Shown piece after piece: positions 25,028 through 35,839 of a DNA stretch of 64,000 nt. Each line of letters starts with the position of its first letter. The first letter of the stretch is position 1. The DNA is taken from the NCBI RefSeq assembly GCF_963576545.1, contig NC_083651.1, forward strand, positions 11,949,886 to 12,013,885, given 5' to 3'. The position numbers and the translations under genes were made by a program. Origin of the DNA: Limanda limanda. Taxonomy: Eukaryota > Chordata > Actinopteri > Pleuronectiformes > Pleuronectidae. Under the pieces are notes generated by a model. That model did no database searches and was not told the origin of the DNA. It saw only the letters and a program-made list of their open reading frames with translations.

Positions 25028-26183
25028 GGAGTTCTATTGGTACTTGGAACTGAGAACTCCCCCTTCTACTCCTACATACCCCCCAGAGCAACAAAAAATT
25101 TCATTTTAAAGGAAAAAGAGGAAGCAATATATATGCATTGAAAATACATCTTGTGCAGGCAATGAAAGAGGAAGGCTCTGAAGGCTGGAGGTGTCTGTTC
25201 ATTCTGCGAGCATCCTCCTTGTATGGTAAAGAGTGCAGGTGTTAAAGGGCTAACTGAGCATATGGCAACTCTCAAAAGACTTTGTCTGAAATCCCTTCCC
25301 TCCATTTTCCACCCCGCAACCACACTGAGATGTCGACTAGTTTATATTCTCAATGCAGAGCCACGTGTATCTCCCCAAGACCTTGGTCCGTGTGTGGCAT
25401 TATAGACCCAGCAGGGTGATCAGTCGGGGTCACAGCTAGCATTTAACCCTCTGTAGCCCCGGCAGCCTCTCTCCCTCCTGGACACCTGTTCTTATTTCAC
25501 ATTGGGAGGCAGCCGTTGACTCCGAGGTGAAACCAGAGATATGGTGCAAAGGTTGAGATGTTTCTGAAAGAGAAGAGGGAAATCACTCAACCGGAGAGCA
25601 GACTGCCTGGGTAAGAAAGGTCTTTATCTCGCACTATTAAGATCAATCAGGGACACACAGAGAGGGACGTTGCTCTTTTTGTCCTCTCACACATTCTCCC
25701 TACACACAGACGAGAGGACAGCGTCTCTACACGTGGAAAATTCAGGATCTATTTTCGCGACAACAACAGGGATTTCTGCTCGGAGAGATGTAGGAAATGT
25801 TCATTGTTTGGTTGAGAAACGCGTGTGTCCCTGTTCATGTAACTGTATGTATGAGTTCCCAATCCCTTGCCAGAAAGACAGACAGAGAGAAAACACAAGT
25901 GGAGGAGCCAAGAGGGAGGGGTTCATAGAGGATTTGGGTCATAGATTGCCAAGAGGGATCGTATTATGTGTCCGTGTGCATGTGTCTTTGAACGTGTGTG
26001 TTTGCTTGGGGATTTTTTATTTCTGTCTGTGTGTGTGTGTGCACTGTATCAGTTACACAACCGATTTCCTGATTAAAACCAATTAGGGTTTTAATATTGT
26101 CTCTTTTGTATCCATTCTCTCTGCAGGAAATAAAGTTACTAAGAAGCAATTTAATGGTGATTTAAAATATGTACAGAGTTTTT
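25028..26183. other. Non-coding region
   Basis: A 138-codon plus-strand frame at 25670-26086 has Cys/Val-rich low-complexity sequence from GTGT runs (about 25970-26045) and no domain. I see no gene. Confidence 0.55.
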
Positions 26184-26390
26184 GTGGGTACTCAAGCTTC
26201 CTCCTACACTCCGAAGACATGCAGGTTGGGGTTAGGTAGAGAGGAGACGCTAAATTTAATGTATAGGTTTGAATGTGAGTGTTAATGATTGTTTGTCTCT
26301 ATATGTTGGTCCTGTGATACGCTGGGGAAAGGTTGCTCACCTTTCACCCATTGTAAACTGGGATTAGCTCCATTTTGTCTCTGCATCCAT
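26184..26390 (+). repeat. Dispersed repeat family 7, copy a
   Basis: It reads TCCTCCTACACTCCGAAGACATGCAGGTTGG-like sequence, then GTTTGAATGTGAGTGTTAATG, TTGTTTGTCTCTATATGT and CTGGGATTAGCTCC. It matches the reverse complement of 54192-54440 and the short piece at 29017-29095. This is a very widespread teleost repeat type. Confidence 0.65.
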
Positions 26391-27147
26391 CATAAAATAA
26401 AAACATTTTGAAGGGGAATTCCTAGTATAGCCAACATATCAAATCATAGAACCATTGAACAATGTTATAATAATAAAAGAAAAGCTTCTTCAAAAAGAAA
26501 AAAATAACTTGGCAGCCATAAAAAAACTAAGGAGTTGAAGTCGATCTCAAAATGAAAAATAATTGTGCAGTCTTTTTGGTGTTCTAAACTTTTTCTTTCT
26601 TTGTAATGTCTGTTATTGCTCCTCTTGGTGTTTGGAGGTAGATATTTGTTTGAGACCACCGGCTTGATATCTTTTATATGGACAGGTCATTCTCTCTCTC
26701 TCTTTGACACCATCCTCACCCATCTAGTCTTGTGCTATTTTACCTATTCCTACATAGAACCACATATTCACGATGCAACCACCACTGATTTCATCCAATA
26801 TGTTGCTTTTATCTTAGTTTCAGGTAGAAGCTTGAATCGCTTTAAATCCTGTGTGGTCTCTTTGTAGCTACCTCATTGAATCTGGGCTGTGGCAGAACAA
26901 ACATCCACGTCCCCCTCAGGATACATTTCTCTTTGACATCCCAGTAACTTTTCATCAACCGCCACCATCTGCTCTAAATTTCAACAAATAATTTGGTTCA
27001 CGAATACCTGCAGACTCCTGCAGAACGAATCACATCCCTAAATCCCAGCCCCAGCAGCCTCAGCTATGCATTGGGTTTGCAAATGTTAGCAGATGCTAAC
27101 AAGCTAAACTAAGATGGGGAACATGGCAAACACTATACAGAGTTGTT

Positions 27148-27488
27148 ATGCCTCCAAGCCGCTGACAGTCATTGGCTGGAGGCCTTATGTCATCCGTCTG
27201 TCTGTCCCATTCCTTTGAACCAATATCTCAAGAACGCCATGGGGGAATTTCTTCCAATTTGGTACAAATACTCACTTGTACTCCCGGATAAACTGATTAC
27301 ATTTGTAAGTCAAAGGTTAAGGTTACAGTGGCTTCACAAAACATGTTTTTGACCTCTTAAATGTGATATCTCCAGACCGCCTTGAGGGAATGACTCTTTA
27401 AATTGTCACTTGGACCAAAAGATTAACTGAAAAGATTTCAGTCATCTTGACCTCGTATGAATCTAGAAAAATGTACAGGGTGGTATTT
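27148..27488 (+). repeat. Teleost-type interspersed repeat
   Basis: The stretch includes CCAATATCTCAAGAACGCC, TTCTTCCAATTTGGTACAAA, GGTTACAGTGGCTTCACAAAA and GATATCTCCAGACCGCCTTG. These phrases recur in fish genomes in my experience, and the sequence repeats its own ATATCTC...CGCC..GAGGGAAT theme twice. No second copy in the window. Confidence 0.5.
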
Positions 27489-27522
27489 CTAGTTCTTCTG
27501 TGCTCCTTCTCACAATATTTTT

Positions 27523-27839
27523 ACCCCCACCAAGGAGGTTATGTTTCGCTCCTGTCCTTTGGTTTGTTTGTTGGTTAGTTGGTTTGTTTGTTAGATAGCA
27601 GGGTTATGCAAAAACTACTGGACAGGATACCACAAAACCTAGTGGAAGGATGTGGTACGGTTCAGGGAGGAACCCATTAGACATAGGTGTGGGTCCACGT
27701 CAGGGGGAGGAATCTGGACTTTCTTTTTATAAATATTGTGAGATTGCGATTTTAGAAATTTAGAGGACTGCTATCCATTGATGTGTGAAAGACAATTTCG
27801 ATTTGGTGGAGGTATGTGCTGAACTGAGTGCAGTTCTAG
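27523..27839 (+). repeat. Dispersed repeat family 6, copy a
   Basis: It begins CCCCCACCAAGGAGGTTATG, contains TGCAAAAACTACTGGAC and GTGGAAGGATGTGGTACGG, and ends GGAGGTATGTGCTGAACTGA. Its right part corresponds to 42081-42302, which ends TATGCACTTTACTGATAGCC. The class is unknown. Confidence 0.6.
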
Positions 27840-30800
27840 ATGTATATGAAATTAATTTTGGTAAAACATTTCAGTCATAGTTATCACTAAGACAAACGAT
27901 ATACAAAATCACATGCACAAATCAGTATCATCCACCGCAGGGTCACAGTAAACAGGGTCAGCCAAAAACCACCATGTCTGGAGCACTGATCTGTAGCTGC
28001 TGAGGGCCTTGCACAAAGCCACACATTTGGCACTGATGTTGGGAACTATGGGTGAAATGCCAGCCTGTCTCTGAGCACTGGCTTGCATCCAACTGACACT
28101 CTCCTCCGAGGTTGAGGGTGATTGGAACCGTGACCTCCAGAGCGCCGATCAGCCTTTTTAACTGCATGGATAATGGAACCTTATCTAGTCACAAAAAAAA
28201 CGTTACAGTACTGATAAAAAAAAAAAAATTATAATAAAAATGCTGCGGTTAGGTCAGCTCTGCAGCCTCTTGGCTGAATTTATGTGTTTGATGAAGTGTT
28301 TAATGTTCAGTACCACTGGGGCGCTTTTATTTTGTAGCTCTCGTAGGCAGCCTTGGGTGCAGGGATAACCCAGTAACTCCACATTCTGTCTGTCATTCAC
28401 TCCAGTGAGTTGCAGCGTTCATCGTGAATCTCCTCTATTTATTCAGCTCAGGGGTCAGGGGGTGGTGACCCACCACACTGGACTGTCATCACATGACCTC
28501 ACGGTGACATCACTCAGGGAGACGCTCAGTGGACTCAGCATATCTGCACTCATCCACTGTCAATCACATCACCTGGGAAGGAGCACACGGTCAGAGGGGA
28601 TGCTTAAATGTTTTCTCTTTGCCCCACTCTGTCACAGCGTCCTGAGTAGTTGTAAATATTGTTTAAACATGAGGAGAAGAAACGTCCTCATGGTTTGGTA
28701 GTTGAGTTGAATCAAGGACTCTCATAATTTTCCAGGGAAAGACAGATCTGCCTCTGATTATAGCTTGTGAAAGTCACAGCGGCGGAGCATACACTCACCA
28801 CCGGAGGCATATTCATGAGTAATCAGATTTTTCGGAGAGATTTTCGAGATTGACGAGCGATCTCTTGTGTGACTGAAAAGACGAATGGAAAGATCCTCTG
28901 TGCCCACTTTATAACACGGAGTACAGTGAGTGTTACATTTTAGTAAATGTTAGAGAAGATAAATACATGTTTTTGATCTATGGGTGATCCTCCTGTGACT
29001 AGTGAGCCATTCAGGACATACCCCTCCTCTCACCCAATCTCAGCAGGCATTGGCTCCAGCCCCCCCCCCCCGCCCACCAGAGGAAAGCGGCACAGCTAAA
29101 GGAGGGATGAACTGATCTATGGATGATCCTGGTTTGAACCTTTACCTTTCTCCCCAACGACTGGAATCTGTGACTCGTTTGAATGTAATTGTTAAGCTGA
29201 GATAGAGATTGGAGGAAAGATTGAGGACCGGGCTCCAGACGCATTATCTCGAAATTTCATAGAGTGAGATTCGGTTAAAAAGACTGCCTCTGCTTCATTA
29301 GCAAAAAATGAAGCTGTTTAAACTTCTCAGCTGGCCTGGAAGCACAGTTTAATAACCTAGAATCAAATCATGGGATGGAGAATATAGTGAAAACTCTGCA
29401 GGAGACATTAGTTTTTAGAGATTTAATTGAGGTGTGTCTATAAAAGGGTATTTGAACACACAGGCCATTCAAAAGTCACACATATTATCATAACTACAGT
29501 GCATCTCTCCTTTAATTTAATGTTTTAATTTACGTTATGCAGAGTAGTTGTCATCATCTCCATTTACAGTTTTAGCCTCGGGAGTCACCGCTGCTTCTTT
29601 GACTTTTCAGTGTTACGCACACAACTGTCGTGGCTGCACATCAACATCAGCGACTACTGCGATAGTTTAGACTAATGTTTTAATTGGTTCCTAAGAACAG
29701 AGGGCAAACCAAATTGCTTTAGTGTCCCAGAGGCTTTCTCTCTTAATGAGATATTCTCCCCTCTCAGGATCAGAGGGGTCCTGACCCCCGTGTCGTCACC
29801 AGGATATTATTGTAGCACGTTCGCCTCCCTCTGATGAAGAGCAAGGGGAGGTTAATGAAAGCAGGCGTCAAGGAGACAACTGTTCACGCAGAGGACTACT
29901 TTCAAGCACAATTTACTGTAAAAGCAAATTATGACTATATTCCTATGCTTTCGTTTGAAAACACGTTTTGTCCACATACCAGCTTTAATCTCTGCCCATT
30001 GTAAGAAGAAGACCATGTGGTGGCATGCGGTGACTGCAAAGTCCATCCACACCTTTCATTAGATGATAAAGGTGGACAAGAGAAAAGAAGGACACAAGAT
30101 AGAACGAAGAAGCTGATGTCCTTCACCTGTGGTAACCCGCGACAAAGGGTCTTTAGACAGGAACAGATAAATGAGAAGAGATTAGAATCTGTGTGGGCTG
30201 TCGGTGTGGAGTGGCTGCCTTTCCTGTCTCGCTCTCTTCACTGTGACAAGAGGAAAGAAAGGGAAAGAGAACGAGGGGAAAATAAACCAGTTAGATGGCC
30301 ATTCTCGCCCGCAAGCCATTTTTTTATTGTTCAAAGGGCCTTTTGTTTATACTGATGATGAAACTGAGATATCAGAGATAGGGGAAGCAGTCCTACTTTG
30401 CTGATAACAGCACATATGACACCAAACTCTTTCCCGCCAGCAAAGCAGAGATGTAGCAGATACCTAGCGCTGAGATCTTATTCTGTCTGCCTCAGGCCGC
30501 ACAGCACCACCTCTTTCCTTCCTTAGTTCTTCTCTATGAGCACCTAAATGAATCTGATACACCTCGTTTAACCCCCCCAAGGGTCTGTAGGATTAGGAAT
30601 CAACTGACAATCTTAACCTACGATCCAATCAAACCTAAAGCCTGTCGATAACCTCATGTCATGGAGAAAAAAGGAAAGACACAATGTTCCTATTTACAGC
30701 AACAACCTGGTTATCAACCTGTGAGATAAAAAAAACATGCTTTGTTCTTTATCAGCTGAGCGCTTTGTCCTCCTCCTCTCATAATATCCTGCTTTATGTC

Positions 30801-31228
30801 AATTTCCTTATTGATTATGTGCAGTTTGACACTTTCAAATTTCAAAAACATTTTATTGGATTAAATTAAAGATTACAATATTTTAAACATTAACAAAGGA
30901 GCAGAAATTTCCCTCCGCTGAGAACAAGAGTTAGTGAAACCTAAAAAACAAGTTTAAAAAAACACACATTTACCAAATAAATCATATACTATGCTGCTTT
31001 GATGTTCTTTCTTATTTTGTTGTGCTTATGGTTGTTTTTAGGGGCCACTCATTAATTTGGCTTTGCAACACAGAAGACCAGAGGTGTGACTGACAGAGCA
31101 TTTGTTTTGTTTTATCTTTTAAATACACGTTTAAGCTACTGTGTCCGAGTATGATTTTTACCACTTTGGCAGCCAATCGGGATCCAGCATTCAATTTGAA
31201 GTTGACACTGAACTTCCAGTGTACCAAC
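27840..31228. other. Non-coding region left of the retrotransposon
   Basis: Apart from the family 7 fragment at 29017-29095 I see only unique AT-rich sequence with short A runs (28192-28228). Short overlapping frames near 30017-30404 have no recognisable protein. Confidence 0.55.
29017..29095 (+). repeat. Dispersed repeat family 7, short fragment with C12
   Basis: CCTCCTCTCACCCAATCTCAGC followed by ATTGGCTCCAGC and a 12-C run (29060-29071) corresponds to the end part of family 7. Confidence 0.55.
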
Positions 31229-31604
31229 CATAGACTGAATATAAAGATGGACGAGATGTTGGTTCCCAAAGAGTGAAGCCAAATTAACTGGATCCCCCCT
31301 GGTGGCTGGCTGCAGAAGTCTTAAACTCTGTCTCCTCCATGTAAGTGGACGGGGCACAGACCAAGCTAAAAAGTCAAAGTACGCGTCATTTTAGGTAGTT
31401 CTCTTCACAAGTGTTAATTTTTACAATAAGTTTGGTTTTAATTTGTGAATCAATGGCAAAAAAACAGGGTGACACATCATAATTGACGGTGGAGACTGCA
31501 ATGTGTCGAGCTGTGTTTATCGGAATTCGATACGGCAGCTCCATGGCAACTCCTGTGCGAACCCCAAGCTCCAAATGACATCAGAAGTCCAAGATGGCGG
31601 CACT
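31229..31604 (+). repeat. Dispersed repeat family 2, copy b, next to the retrotransposon
   Basis: This is the second full copy of the family seen at 3364-3731, in the same orientation. The retrotransposon inserted about 56 bases beyond its right end, outside the recognisable repeat. Confidence 0.75.
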
Positions 31605-31656
31605 GACTTGTGTCAACACAAACACCTTTGAAATTAAACACATTTACATATTCATG

Positions 31657-31660
31657 AGCT
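31657..31660. repeat. Target-site duplication, left copy (AGCT)
   Basis: AGCT directly precedes the left LTR and is repeated directly after the right LTR at 36009-36012. A 4-bp duplication is within the usual range for Ty3/gypsy integrases. The bases further out do not match (TG on the left, CT on the right), so 4 bp is the full length. AGCT is itself a palindrome. Confidence 0.85.
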
Positions 31661-31829
31661 TGTGGCAGGACAAGGAAAGGCAGAGACGCAGGTACTGCTT
31701 ACTGTTGTTTAATCAGTAGTCAGGAAGAACAGGCACATGTTCCCCATACGGGAAGTATATATAGCTACAGACTTTACATTTCCCATCGACCCACTGGGTG
31801 AGAGGACACACCCATGAGTGCACGCCACA
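31661..31829 (-). repeat. 3' LTR of the retrotransposon
   Basis: This is the downstream 169-bp copy, identical by eye to the 5' LTR. In this position the ATTAAA at 31713-31708 would direct cleavage and polyadenylation of the element's RNA, while the TATA box at 31763-31756 could start transcripts running into host DNA to the left. The left edge abuts the AGCT target duplication, and the right edge is three bases from a run of nine G (minus strand). Confidence 0.95.
31708..31713 (-). terminator. ATTAAA polyadenylation signal in the 3' LTR
   Basis: The minus strand reads ATTAAA here, a common variant poly(A) signal, 43 bases downstream of the LTR TATA box. The copy in the 3' LTR should define the 3' end of genomic RNA. 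The same hexamer occurs in the 5' LTR at 35887-35892. Confidence 0.6.
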
Positions 31830-31832
31830 CAG

Positions 31833-31841
31833 CCCCCCCCC
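31833..31841 (-). other. Polypurine tract (G9) before the 3' LTR
   Basis: The coding strand has nine consecutive G, then CTG, then the LTR start TGTGGC. This is where plus-strand DNA priming is expected. It is short, all G, and three bases away from the LTR, unlike the mixed A/G tracts that usually abut the LTR, so the exact priming boundary is uncertain. Confidence 0.65.
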
Positions 31842-31878
31842 GAACACCCAGAGGGAAAAATACAAAATGGGACAAAAG

Positions 31879-34800
31879 TCAGTACCTCTCAGGGGGTTTA
31901 ACGAGGCGACCATAACGGCTACGCCGATCCCCGTCCGCAAACGCAGGGGTGAAACAAGCAGAAGGGACATCATTTACAACAGACACAGGATCAGGAGGCA
32001 CAACTGGAGAAAACAACACAGGGGTCTTAGAAGGGGGGCGACCACGACGGGGAACCCGGGCCGGTAGCACCTCTTCGCCGGCCAACAGATGAGCTGGCTT
32101 AAGTCTGTCTAACGAAACACGCTCCCTGCGCCCGCCCATGTCCAGAATGAAACTTTTAGAACCCGCCTCTAACACCCTAAACGGGCCGTCATACGGGGGC
32201 TGGAGGGGAAACCGGTGAGCATCGTGACGCACGAAAACAAACCGAGCGGTCGCGAGATCCGTTGGCACGAAAGACCGAGGAGAAAAATGATGCACGGGCA
32301 CCGGTGCACAAGCGGACTGTGACGCAGGACGCGGAAAGGGGGCCGAGCTGTGAGGCAGAAACTCCCCTGGGACGCGGAGCGGCTGACCGAGCACCAACTC
32401 TGCAGGCGAGGCATCCAGGTCAGCCTTAGGAGCCGAGCGCAACCCGAGCATCACCCACGGCAACCGATCCAACCAGTTTGCATCTGAGAGCGCAGCCCGC
32501 AATGACGCCTTAAGCGACCGGTGAAAACGTTCACACAAACCGTTAGCCTGGGGGTGGTAGGCAGTGGTACGGTGAACCTGTGTGCCCAAAGACTTTGCTA
32601 GCGCCGACCAGAGCTCCGAAATGAACTGCGGGCCTCTGTCAGAGGTGATATCAGACGGTGCACCAAAACGTGAGACCCAAGCTGAAAGAAAAGCGCGTGC
32701 CACGTCCGCAGATGTCGTGGAAGACAGAGGAACCGCCTCTGGCCACCTAGTGGTCCGATCTACCATGGTAAGGAGATGTGTAAAACCCTGGGAAGGGGGA
32801 AGAGGCCCCACAAGGTCGATATGCACATGATCAAAACGCCTGGCTGGAATCAAAAATGGCTCGAGGGGCGCCCTAGTGTGCTGGTGAACTTTAGCTCGCT
32901 GACACGCCACACATGTGGCCGCCCACTCCTTGACCTCTTTGCGAAGGCCAGGCCACACAAACTTCGAAGACACCAACTTCACCGACGCCCGGACACCCGG
33001 ATGAGAAAGAGAGTGCACCATATCAAAGACCCGACGGCGCCAAGCAACCGGCACCACCGGGCGGGGGCGGCCCGTGGAGACGTCGCAAAGGAGGGCAGGC
33101 CCACCATTTTGCACAACTGCCTCCTCCAGCTTCAGACCGGTACTCGCAGCTCTCAGTGCAACGATACCCGGGTCCCCAGGTTGATCGGCAGCCAGAGCGG
33201 AAAAATCAACCCCAAGATGCACAGGGCACACCAACACCCGCGACAGGCAGTCTGCAACCGGGTTCGCTTTACCCGCCACATGTTTGATGTCCGTTGTGAA
33301 TTCGGAGATCGCCGCTAGATGGCGCTGCTGGCGAGCAGACCATGGCTCTGTCACCTTTGCCATAGCAAACGTCAATGGTTTGTGGTCAACAAAGGCTGTG
33401 AAAGGGCGGCCTTCCAGCAGGAAACGGAAATGACGCGTAGCCAGGTACAACGCTAACAGTTCCCGGTCAAACACACTGTATTTTCGCTCACTGTCTCGCA
33501 AACCGCGGCTAAAAAATGCAAGGGGCTGCCACGCATCCGCAACCCGCTGTTCAACAACTGCACCAACAGCCACATCTGAAGCATCGGTCGTGAGGGCGAT
33601 GGGCGCCCGAGACGCGGGGTGCGCCAGAAGCGCCGCGTTAGCCAGGGCAGCCTTAGCCCCCTCAAAAGCCTGGATCCTCACAGGGGTCCAATCAACCTGG
33701 TCCTTGGCTTTCTTAAGCTTCAAAGCACCATACAATGGTTGCAGGAGTTGGGCCGCACGCGGCAAGAAACGATTGTAAAAGTTTACCATGCCCAAAAACT
33801 CCTGTAGCGACCTGACCGAGACCGGACGGGGAAAATCCGCAACTGCATGCACCTTCGAGGGCAAAGGAACCGCACCCTGCGACGAAATGCGATGGCCCAA
33901 AAAGTCTATGACAGACAGCCCAAACTGGCACTTGGCTGTGTTGACAATGAGACCATGCCCATCAAGGCGCTGGAAAACCTGCCTAAGGTGCGACAAATGT
34001 TCATCAGCCGACGAGCTGGCCACCAAGATGTCATCCAAATAGACGAAAACAAACGCGAGGTCACGTAGCACCGAGTCCATCAATCGCTGAAACGTCTGCG
34101 CTGCGCCTTTAAGGCCGAACGGCATCCGCAGGAACTCGAAAAGCCCAAACGGCGTAATGACAGCAGTCTTGGGCACGTCCTCTGCCCGCACAGGCACCTG
34201 ATGATAACCTCGCACCAAATCGATTTTAGAAAAAATTGTCATGCCCGCCAGACGAATCGAAAAATCCTGAACATGCGGAATTGGGTAACGGTCATGGGCC
34301 GTAATGTTATTTAAACGGCGGAAGTCGCCGCACGGCCGCCAAGAACCATCCGCCTTGGGCACCATGTGGAGCGGTGAAGCCCACGGGCTGTTGGACCGCC
34401 TAACGATCCCCAAACGCTCCATGGTAGCAAACTCCTCCTTCGCGGTGGCTAACTTCACGGTGTCGAGGCGACGCGAACGTGCGAAAACGGGCGTACCCGC
34501 AGTGGGAATGAAATGTTCCACGCCGTGTTTAGTAACCGCGGCAGAAAATGCGGGCGTTGTCAGCGAAGGAAATTCCGCCAGTAAGCGCTGGAAGACATCC
34601 TTTGACGCCGCAAAATTAGCGTGTGTTAACGGCCCGGGTCCCCCTGACTGACACGGAAAAGACGCAAAAGACACAGCATCAATGAGCCTGCGATTAGTTA
34701 CATCCACTAACAACCCATTAGTGCACAGAAAATCTGCTCCGATAATAGGAACCGTAATGGAGGCTACAACAAAATCACACAGAAATTTGCGTCCATTGAA

Positions 34801-35028
34801 ACACACAGTCACAGACTTGGTACCAAACGTCTCTATAGCCGAGCCGTTAGCCGCTGTCAGACGCGGACCACTGCCACGGGCCGAGAGGTCCGTAGCTGCA
34901 GGAGGGAGAAGGCTCTTCTGCGAGCCGGAGTCCACCAAGAACTGATTACCTGATATGGAGTCATGAACGAACAGCAGCTCCTCTTGATCACCAGCGCCCA
35001 CGGCTGCTACCGAGCGCCGGCTCTTCCG
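31879..35028 (-). CDS. pol: Pol polyprotein: protease, reverse transcriptase, RNase H, integrase
   Basis: The enzymes are made as a Gag-Pol fusion of about 1,312 aa; 35028 is the first codon after the predicted -1 shift (the frame is open from 35103 but has no need of its own start). Numbering from that codon (1,049 aa): protease with Asp-Ser-Gly at 33-35 and IIGAD at 95-99; reverse transcriptase with Asp270 in the [10 protein letters not shown] block and catalytic YLDD at 330-333; RNase H with Asp482, Glu523, Asp548 and a late Asp593; integrase with an HHCC finger (H672, H676, C706, C709) and catalytic Asp738, Asp797, Glu833 at exact D,D-35-E spacing. A GPF module (948-950) follows and the tail is basic and Pro-rich; no chromodomain is seen. 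All catalytic residues are present and there is no stop or frameshift. Confidence 0.95.
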   Translation of the reverse strand, partial: RKSRRSVAAVGAGDQEELLFVHDSISGNQFLVDSGSQKSLLPPAATDLSARGSGPRLTAANGSAIETFGTKSVTVCFNGRKFLCDFVVASITVPIIGADFLCTNGLLVDVTNRRLIDAVSFASFPCQSGGPGPLTHANFAASKDVFQRLLAEFPSLTTPAFSAAVTKHGVEHFIPTAGTPVFARSRRLDTVKLATAKEEFATMERLGIVRRSNSPWASPLHMVPKADGSWRPCGDFRRLNNITAHDRYPIPHVQDFSIRLAGMTIFSKIDLVRGYHQVPVRAEDVPKTAVITPFGLFEFLRMPFGLKGAAQTFQRLMDSVLRDLAFVFVYLDDILVASSSADEHLSHLRQVFQRLDGHGLIVNTAKCQFGLSVIDFLGHRISSQGAVPLPSKVHAVADFPRPVSVRSLQEFLGMVNFYNRFLPRAAQLLQPLYGALKLKKAKDQVDWTPVRIQAFEGAKAALANAALLAHPASRAPIALTTDASDVAVGAVVEQRVADAWQPLAFFSRGLRDSERKYSVFDRELLALYLATRHFRFLLEGRPFTAFVDHKPLTFAMAKVTEPWSARQQRHLAAISEFTTDIKHVAGKANPVADCLSRVLVCPVHLGVDFSALAADQPGDPGIVALRAASTGLKLEEAVVQNGGPALLCDVSTGRPRPVVPVAWRRRVFDMVHSLSHPGVRASVKLVSSKFVWPGLRKEVKEWAATCVACQRAKVHQHTRAPLEPFLIPARRFDHVHIDLVGPLPPSQGFTHLLTMVDRTTRWPEAVPLSSTTSADVARAFLSAWVSRFGAPSDITSDRGPQFISELWSALAKSLGTQVHRTTAYHPQANGLCERFHRSLKASLRAALSDANWLDRLPWVMLGLRSAPKADLDASPAELVLGQPLRVPGEFLPHSSAPFPRPASQSACAPVPVHHFSPRSFVPTDLATARFVFVRHDAHRFPLQPPYDGPFRVLEAGSKSFILDMGGRRERVSLDRLKPAHLLAGEEVLPARVPRRGRPPSKTPVLFSPVVPPDPVSVVNDVPSACFTPAFADGDRRSRYGRLVKPPERY
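34991..35020 (-). promoter_or_regulatory. Predicted frameshift-stimulating stem-loop
   Basis: On the coding strand CCGGCGC (35020-35014) can pair with GCGCTGG (34997-34991), giving seven pairs with one G-U. A flanking G-U could add an eighth. Inside the 16-base loop CGG and CCG can form a further 3-bp helix, leaving the gag stop TAG in the apical loop. The 7-base spacer from the heptamer is ideal for -1 frameshifting. Found by hand; no folding energy was calculated, and a pseudoknot is not excluded. Confidence 0.65.
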
Positions 35029-35816
35029 TTTCCCGGTGCCTGGAACGCGCACGGAGGAACGCAGCGGCGCGCCTTGCTGCCGAAGCGCTGATGGAAGAAA
35101 CACAGCTGGCCGCGCTGTGTGCGGGTGGAAACTGCAGCCGTCACTGCCGGAACCTCGTTCTCCAACGTCGACTGCGAGGACTCCACGGCCACACTCTGCA
35201 CGGAGACGTTCCTCGAAGTCAGCAGGATCCGGTCCGCCTCCTCAGCTAATCCACGGAAGTCGCCGGCCGCCAAACAGGAAGAGTTGGCGAGGGCTGCGCG
35301 CACCTGCAGCGGGAGCTGGCGCAGAAAGATGTGCGGGAACAGGAAACCCTCATCCTCGGAGCCCAGCAACGACAGCATCTCGTCCATCAGGTCCACTGCC
35401 GAACCATCACCCAAACCAGGAAGCGACAGTAGCTTGTCCGCTCTCTCCGCGGCTGACAAGCTGTAGCGCCGGAGGAGAAGCTGCTTGATGGCGGTGTACT
35501 TTCCCCGCAGCGGCGGGGCTCGCAGGAGCTGCATCACGCGCCGGGTGGATTGCTGGTCCAAAGCCGCGACCACCAAAAAATACCTGGAGTCGTCTGCCGT
35601 TACTCCTCGCAGATGGAAGAGAGCCTCGATGTGCTGAAACCACGGCGCGGGGTCGTTCTGCCAAAACTCCGGGAGCTTAACGTGCTCCGCGGAGCTGTTC
35701 GATCCTGGAAGCTGCTGCGCCATGGTCGTCGTGGAGACACGGTCCACGGGAGCCGGGGAAGAAAAAACGTCTTCCCCCGATGAGGAAGGGACACTATCCT
35801 CCTTCACCTCGAACAT
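35007..35816 (-). CDS. gag: Gag polyprotein with capsid-like region and CHCC zinc finger
   Basis: This is the structural protein that would assemble the virus-like particle and package the element RNA. The frame is open upstream of the primer site into the LTR, but the first ATG is at 35816-35814, giving 269 aa; the next ATG (35723) would give 238 aa. An acidic, Ser-rich leader is followed from about residue 47 by a capsid-like helical region that starts with LPEFW and has WF-x3-EALF at about 59-67. Near the C-terminus C239, H242, C252 and C256 form CX2HX9CX3C, the CHCC finger typical of the CsRn1 clade rather than the usual CCHC knuckle. Residues 262-263 (Gly-Asn) lie on the frameshift heptamer, and the TAG stop follows six codons later. 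The 3' end overlaps the pol frame. No frame damage is seen. Confidence 0.9.
   Translation of the reverse strand: MFEVKEDSVPSSSGEDVFSSPAPVDRVSTTTMAQQLPGSNSSAEHVKLPEFWQNDPAPWFQHIEALFHLRGVTADDSRYFLVVAALDQQSTRRVMQLLRAPPLRGKYTAIKQLLLRRYSLSAAERADKLLSLPGLGDGSAVDLMDEMLSLLGSEDEGFLFPHIFLRQLPLQVRAALANSSCLAAGDFRGLAEEADRILLTSRNVSVQSVAVESSQSTLENEVPAVTAAVSTRTQRGQLCFFHQRFGSKARRCVPPCAFQAPGNGRAGAR
35028..35034 (-). promoter_or_regulatory. -1 ribosomal frameshift heptamer GGGAAAC at the gag/pol junction
   Basis: The coding strand reads G GGA AAC in the gag frame, the canonical X XXY YYZ arrangement; the same heptamer is used by some retroviruses. Slipping back one base takes the ribosome from ...Pro-Gly-Asn into Arg-Lys-Ser-Arg-Arg of pol. 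The pol frame is -1 relative to gag, as required. A stem-loop starts seven bases downstream. This is the only X XXY YYZ site I found in the 97-base overlap. Confidence 0.88.
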
Positions 35817-35827
35817 GTTCAAAAAAA

Positions 35828-35838
35828 CGGGGTCACCA
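35828..35838 (-). other. Primer binding site, tRNA-Trp type
   Basis: The coding strand reads TGGTGACCCCG one base after the 5' LTR. It begins with the TGG that pairs with a tRNA CCA end, and these 11 bases are complementary to the 3' end of vertebrate tRNA-Trp as I recall it (ending CGGGGTCACCA). The match stops at the following run of seven T. A Trp primer is a reported trait of CsRn1/Kabuki-type elements. Confidence 0.85.
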
Positions 35839-35839
35839 A

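Noticed and set aside
25670..26086. 138-codon plus-strand frame
   Set aside because: Ends in GTGT-driven Cys/Val sequence and has no recognisable domain.
32776..33318. 180-codon plus-strand open frame inside the retrotransposon
   Set aside because: It is antisense to the integrase and RNase H part of pol; GC-rich coding DNA often leaves such shadow frames, and it resembles no protein.
35036..35488. 150-codon plus-strand frame opposite gag
   Set aside because: Antisense shadow of gag with low-complexity Arg/Pro/Ser content.
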